The notes beneath the pieces are model-generated. The model was not told where the DNA came from and did not search any database. It was given only the letters and a program-made list of their open reading frames with translations. 64,000 bases of DNA from Bolinopsis microptera (Eukaryota; Ctenophora; Tentaculata; Lobata; Bolinopsidae), in assembly GCF_026151205.1 (NCBI RefSeq), contig NC_087076.1, positions 8,160,902-8,224,901 on the forward strand, read 5' to 3'. The position numbers and the translations under genes are program-made. Positions 60,346 through 64,000 of the stretch are shown here, piece after piece (the first letter of the stretch is position 1; the number at the start of each line of letters is the position of its first letter).

Positions 60346-60374
60346 CACGAGCCCTCGGTCCCCACAAAAGATAA
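60318..60374. repeat. 57-bp perfect palindrome
   Basis: Two 28-bp arms (start TTATCTTTTGTGGGGACCGA, end GGGCTCGT) around a single C at 60346. GC-rich core in AT-rich surroundings. The left arm coincides with the right end of the decayed hAT element. Confidence 0.95.
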
Positions 60375-61073
60375 TCTTTAGATTTATAGTTAAGACTAGT
60401 AGTACAATTTGTGTAAAGGAACTCATGGTCAGTCTATAAAACACATGAAAAGCAGTGTGCTCCATAGTCCATACCCCTTAGTCTCTAGCTTTGTTATCAG
60501 AACACGTGATTCGATCATTGTAAAAAGGGTTTATTTGTTTGATTACGTGTAGTATGGTAATTGTAAAGTATTAACACAAGTTAACTAATGATATTATGTA
60601 TATTGTTTATGACTATGAGTACAGATTCGAAGTGGAACATCGAGTTCCGTTCTGGCGAAGTCTGGCGAGTTCTGGGGGGAGGATCATCTGATCTCAAAAG
60701 TTCGGAAAGATTGGAAGGGCTGATCTAAAAGCAAGCTCTGCTCAGTATTTAAAGCTAATCTAACTAGACTAACAATGTACAAGCTAGTTAACGAATATAT
60801 ATGACATCTAACTTTGCTCTACGAATACATTATCTTTCACCGCGATTTTCGAGAATTTCGCCGCGATTTTTCCTAGTTTGGCATGTCGCGGCGCCGCGAT
60901 TTTTGGCCTAAATAATCGCGATTTTCTTTTGTCCTTGTACTGTATAGCATTTTATCTCCGCTAAAACTGTGTCACAACTCTATAATATGTAAGTATGATA
61001 TATGCGCCACCTTGTTTCTTTCAGACGAAGTAAAATTGGCCCCAACAAATGTTTACCGGCCCAACGAATCCAT
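60375..61073. other. Non-coding spacer
   Basis: Contains a cluster of CGCGATTTT motifs at about 60841-60935 in both spacings, probably decayed repeat. No gene. Confidence 0.4.
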
Positions 61074-61557
61074 GGCAGTATCCAGATAGCCCGACCCCTG
61101 TTCGCGAACAGGTGTTCGTGAACAGTTGTCCGCGAACAACTTATGACATGATGGTTACCATATCATAGGAATACAATGAATACAATTAGCACGGTTGGTT
61201 CACATTATCGCACGCGAATTTCAATAAGCGGTGTCAAGGCTTATTAATTAATGATACGAATACGAGATCAGTTCACATCATGAAATAGGTATATAAAGAA
61301 TAACTATCATCAGACTACATCAATCAAACAATTAATGGCAAATTATGCTAGTCGTAACTAATTGCCTCCAAGATATCATACATACCATTCAATTTCATGA
61401 TTGATATGCGGTCATATGATCTGGTAACCAATTGTTTAAAAAAAATAGATTGAATCGGTCATATTGCATATTACATTATATGGTGTACAACTGTTCACGA
61501 ACAACTGTTCGCGAACGGTTGTTCGCGAACAGGAGTAGGGCTATCTGGATACTACCG
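61074..61557. mobile_element. 484-bp MITE with palindrome-built ends
   Basis: Inverted ends GGCAGTATCCAGATAGCCC / GGGCTATCTGGATACTACC with one mismatch in the first 18 bp, followed on each side by three copies of the 12-bp palindrome TGTTCGCGAACA or close variants. Flanked by a perfect 8-bp duplication GAATCCAT (61066-61073 and 61558-61565). An 8-bp duplication points to hAT or P-type mobilisation, but the ends are not CAGTG/CAGGG, so the superfamily is open. No coding. Confidence 0.85.
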
Positions 61558-61565
61558 AATCCATC

Positions 61566-64000
61566 TCACGGCCCTAAATACAACTTGACTTGGCCCTGAC
61601 TAGCTTATGAAACAAAATATGTCCTAAATTACTTATTTTGTGAGTTGTTGAAGAAAAAAGCACGCGTATTTAGGTCAAAAATAGCTCTAAATTGTCAGTT
61701 TTCTTTTTTGTTTCGTTGACATAGCTATTGCGAGTCGTTTGCAGCCATCTGAAACTTTTTAGAACCCTCCTAGCCCTAAATGCTGCATGCGTGTTTTCTC
61801 GTCACCGGAAATTAGTTTTTTGCCAATGACTCGAAAAGTGAGCATTTTAATTTTGTTTATTGATATTCAAAAATTGCTTCATAAATTGGCTATATTTATA
61901 AATATAGATATTGCAGTTAATTTGAGCCTACCCAAAATTTTATTAACGATGTTCAGAAGCTGAGATATATAAATGATAACAACACAAATGGGCGTGGCCA
62001 AAACCACCCCCCTGACTTTTTGGACTTGGAATTTTGTTTAGTCCAAAAATCTGTTCAGCCCTCTCTAAATCTTATTTCGTTCATAACTGACGAAACTAGA
62101 AGCTTAAAAGGAATTCCAAACAAGAATACATTTTACTATAAGGTAAGTTTGCTTTCTTAAGAAAAGACTTTTTTTCTATTATAATAACACATTCGGGGTT
62201 TTATTCCTAACGCTTACAATAGGTTTTGCGGCTTCACAGTAAATTAAGCCATGGAACGGAGAAAAAATAAAGTTTTATATTCAAATGAGACGTATGAATA
62301 GTTGTTGTCCTCTCCGAGGTTCAGGTTAGATGTAACCTGTTAGATGTAATGTAAAGGTTGGACACTGGCCACATATTATAAGAGAAGATGACAGGTAATT
62401 TTCCCTCTTTCTTACAGCAATAATAAACGCTAATTTTAGCCCCTGTACACTTAATTTGCAATTGTACGAATACTGCTAGTAAATTTTAACAGTTCTGGGT
62501 CTCAAGGCTGGGTCTTAATGCTGAACTCCCTTACTATTATTTAAGTATCGATAACAAATGTTGATTGTTTTTGTCGAAGTCTGTGTTGACAGCATAACAC
62601 AGATATGCTGCAGGAAGTTTCTGGAGAATTTTGCAAAAAAAGGTTCACGTTATAAAGTTATAAGTTGACCTGCTTCCTTCAAACGCTGCAATGTACGCAT
62701 AGTTCGAGCAAAAGTGCAAACTGCACGTGACATTTCTTAACCCACGTGACATTTCCAGGGCAACACATGACTCTGCACTTGTCACGTGTCTTGAGGGAGG
62801 ACCAATGACCAGTCCTTCGTTCCAGAGCAGCCAATGCGAGGAGACTTCAGAACAATTTATTTATCCTCACACAGGGAACATCCTATAAGCGCTGAGCTTG
62901 CTGGGTGTGGAGTTGAGGGGCTTCTCTAATATATTAACAGTATTAGCAGCGGCGCGCGGTCACGTGGGCTAACTATATTAGTCCTGTCACGTGACCGCAC
63001 ACTTCTAACGCCGTGTTGCCGGCTTGCAAGCCTCATTCTTCGGTTTATTCAACATTACTTTGTTTTAGCCACCCTGGCCTAAGCTTCATGTGCGATTCCC
63101 CAGCTTCAGGTACAATTCACTAACGAATGCACCTTGTCATCGGACGGGGATGATTATCTAATAAAATAATAGATACTGAACATTGATACTAAGCTCCCTT
63201 ACTAGTGCTTCAGCTGCAACGTTAGCAGTCGCTAGTTACGCTTTACACTGCAGTTCTTGTAACGCTGCAGATATTTCGGCCATGGCAGTCGATGTCTGAC
63301 TTCAATTATGGTTGCTGTGACAGCGCTTAATTTTACGTCGTGTGTCGATGTGTTAGAAAAACCGGGTTCCTCAGATTTCCTGGAGACAGTTTATATTTGC
63401 TGCTCTTGCTTTTCATGTCAACTTCTCGCCTCCACATAAGCAGGAACCTTGTTTTATTCCGGTAATGTACTGTAGCTACAGTCAGTTTGCACACTTTTTT
63501 ACAAAACATGTCGACACGAAATCAAGATGTTTAATAAAGTGGCATCACGTGATGAACATCAACAAATCTGTTGAAAACAGCTGGCTGGTTGAATTGCACC
63601 GAATATTTAACACGTGTGATACCAGAATATCACGTGACTGTAACGCTACCTGCTGATAGGTAGCGAGGAGACGGTCGTTTTGTCACGTGGACATGTAACG
63701 ACAGGCCGAATACCTGTCAACAGCATAGTTGTCAGGACTCACCGCTGTTTCTCCAAGTTATGCTCACTGTTCCCTCGCTACTGCTGCTGCTATGCTTTTA
63801 GTTTTTGTACTCCGCCTTTCAGTTCTAAATTTGTTTATTTGTTTGTGAGGGTCCTGGTCAATCAGTGTGATTTCAAATCCATTTCATTTAAACTTATTAA
63901 CATATTACATTCACTTTGAAATTTGTTTTATTGTTGGTTTAAGTTCGGCAATAGATATTTTATTAAAAATATAAGTAAATACGAAAGATATCTTACCCTT
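61566..64000. other. Non-coding block with E-box cluster
   Basis: No supportable exon. The right part (62724-63689) holds nine CACGTG sites and could be a promoter or enhancer region of a gene beyond the window. Confidence 0.4.
62724..63689. promoter_or_regulatory. Cluster of nine CACGTG E-boxes
   Basis: CACGTG at 62724, 62743, 62783, 62961, 62988, 63546, 63611, 63631 and 63684; several are extended to (G)TCACGTGA(C). This is the site of bHLH-zip factors such as USF, MITF/TFE, and Myc/Max. GGTCACGTG at 62958 and CACGTGACC at 62988 form an inverted pair. Regulatory role is inference. Confidence 0.5.

Overview
The window looks like nuclear DNA from an AT-rich, repeat-laden invertebrate animal genome. 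Genes are split by GT-AG introns, there is an essential myosin light chain gene, and there are Ly6-like secreted/GPI genes, hAT and TA-target MITEs, non-LTR retrotransposons and very long minisatellites. I cannot name the phylum from sequence alone. Gene density is low: most of the 64 kb is non-coding or mobile, and no rRNA, convincing tRNA or CRISPR is present.

Layout. 0.2-2.1 kb: one internal exon of a fucolectin/discoidin-like extracellular protein (minus strand) and the last exon of a membrane transporter (plus). 2.66-3.42 and 15.1-15.85 kb: two paralogous two-exon genes for small cysteine-rich proteins with a signal peptide and a GPI-type tail, both on the minus strand. Between them lie an 847-bp internally deleted hAT element with intact ends and a perfect 8-bp target duplication, and two minisatellites (23-bp and 27-bp units). 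19.5-23.0 kb: a 3.4-kb array of 38-bp units with higher-order structure. 24.75 kb: four CCAAT boxes in a 30-bp repeat. 26.3-27.0 kb: a 40-bp array. 30.5-32.2 kb: a short interspersed repeat, three copies, whose predicted stem is kept by a compensatory base-pair change. 32.3 kb: a possible Myb/SANT-like first exon. 33.6-36.5 kb: five exons of a myosin essential light chain gene (minus), last exon not found. 40.8-43.6 kb: a TA-target MITE followed by a GC-rich, hairpin-rich complex repeat.

43.8-50.0 kb: an apparently full-length, intact non-LTR retrotransposon on the minus strand. This is the most striking object here. ORF1 joins an AlkB-type 2-oxoglutarate/Fe(II) dioxygenase domain to an SGNH-hydrolase-like domain; ORF2 joins a C4HC3 (PHD-like) zinc finger to an AP-type endonuclease and a reverse transcriptase. 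All catalytic residues I can check in AlkB, endonuclease and RT are present; the SGNH acid residue is changed. It is followed by the 3' remnant of a different LINE (50.4-50.9 kb, plus) that abuts a single-exon MFS transporter gene (50.96-52.44 kb, minus).

53.5-64.0 kb: a composite element with 32-bp perfect inverted ends, duplicated TC microsatellites, a THAP-domain gene, a second copy of the TA-target MITE, a decayed hAT element bordered by a 57-bp palindrome, a 484-bp MITE whose ends are built of a 12-bp palindrome, and a final stretch with nine CACGTG sites in under 1 kb.

The genes show no obvious functional linkage; the two Ly6-like genes are the only gene family. Intron borders and phases were read by eye and agree across exons, but no transcript evidence is available.
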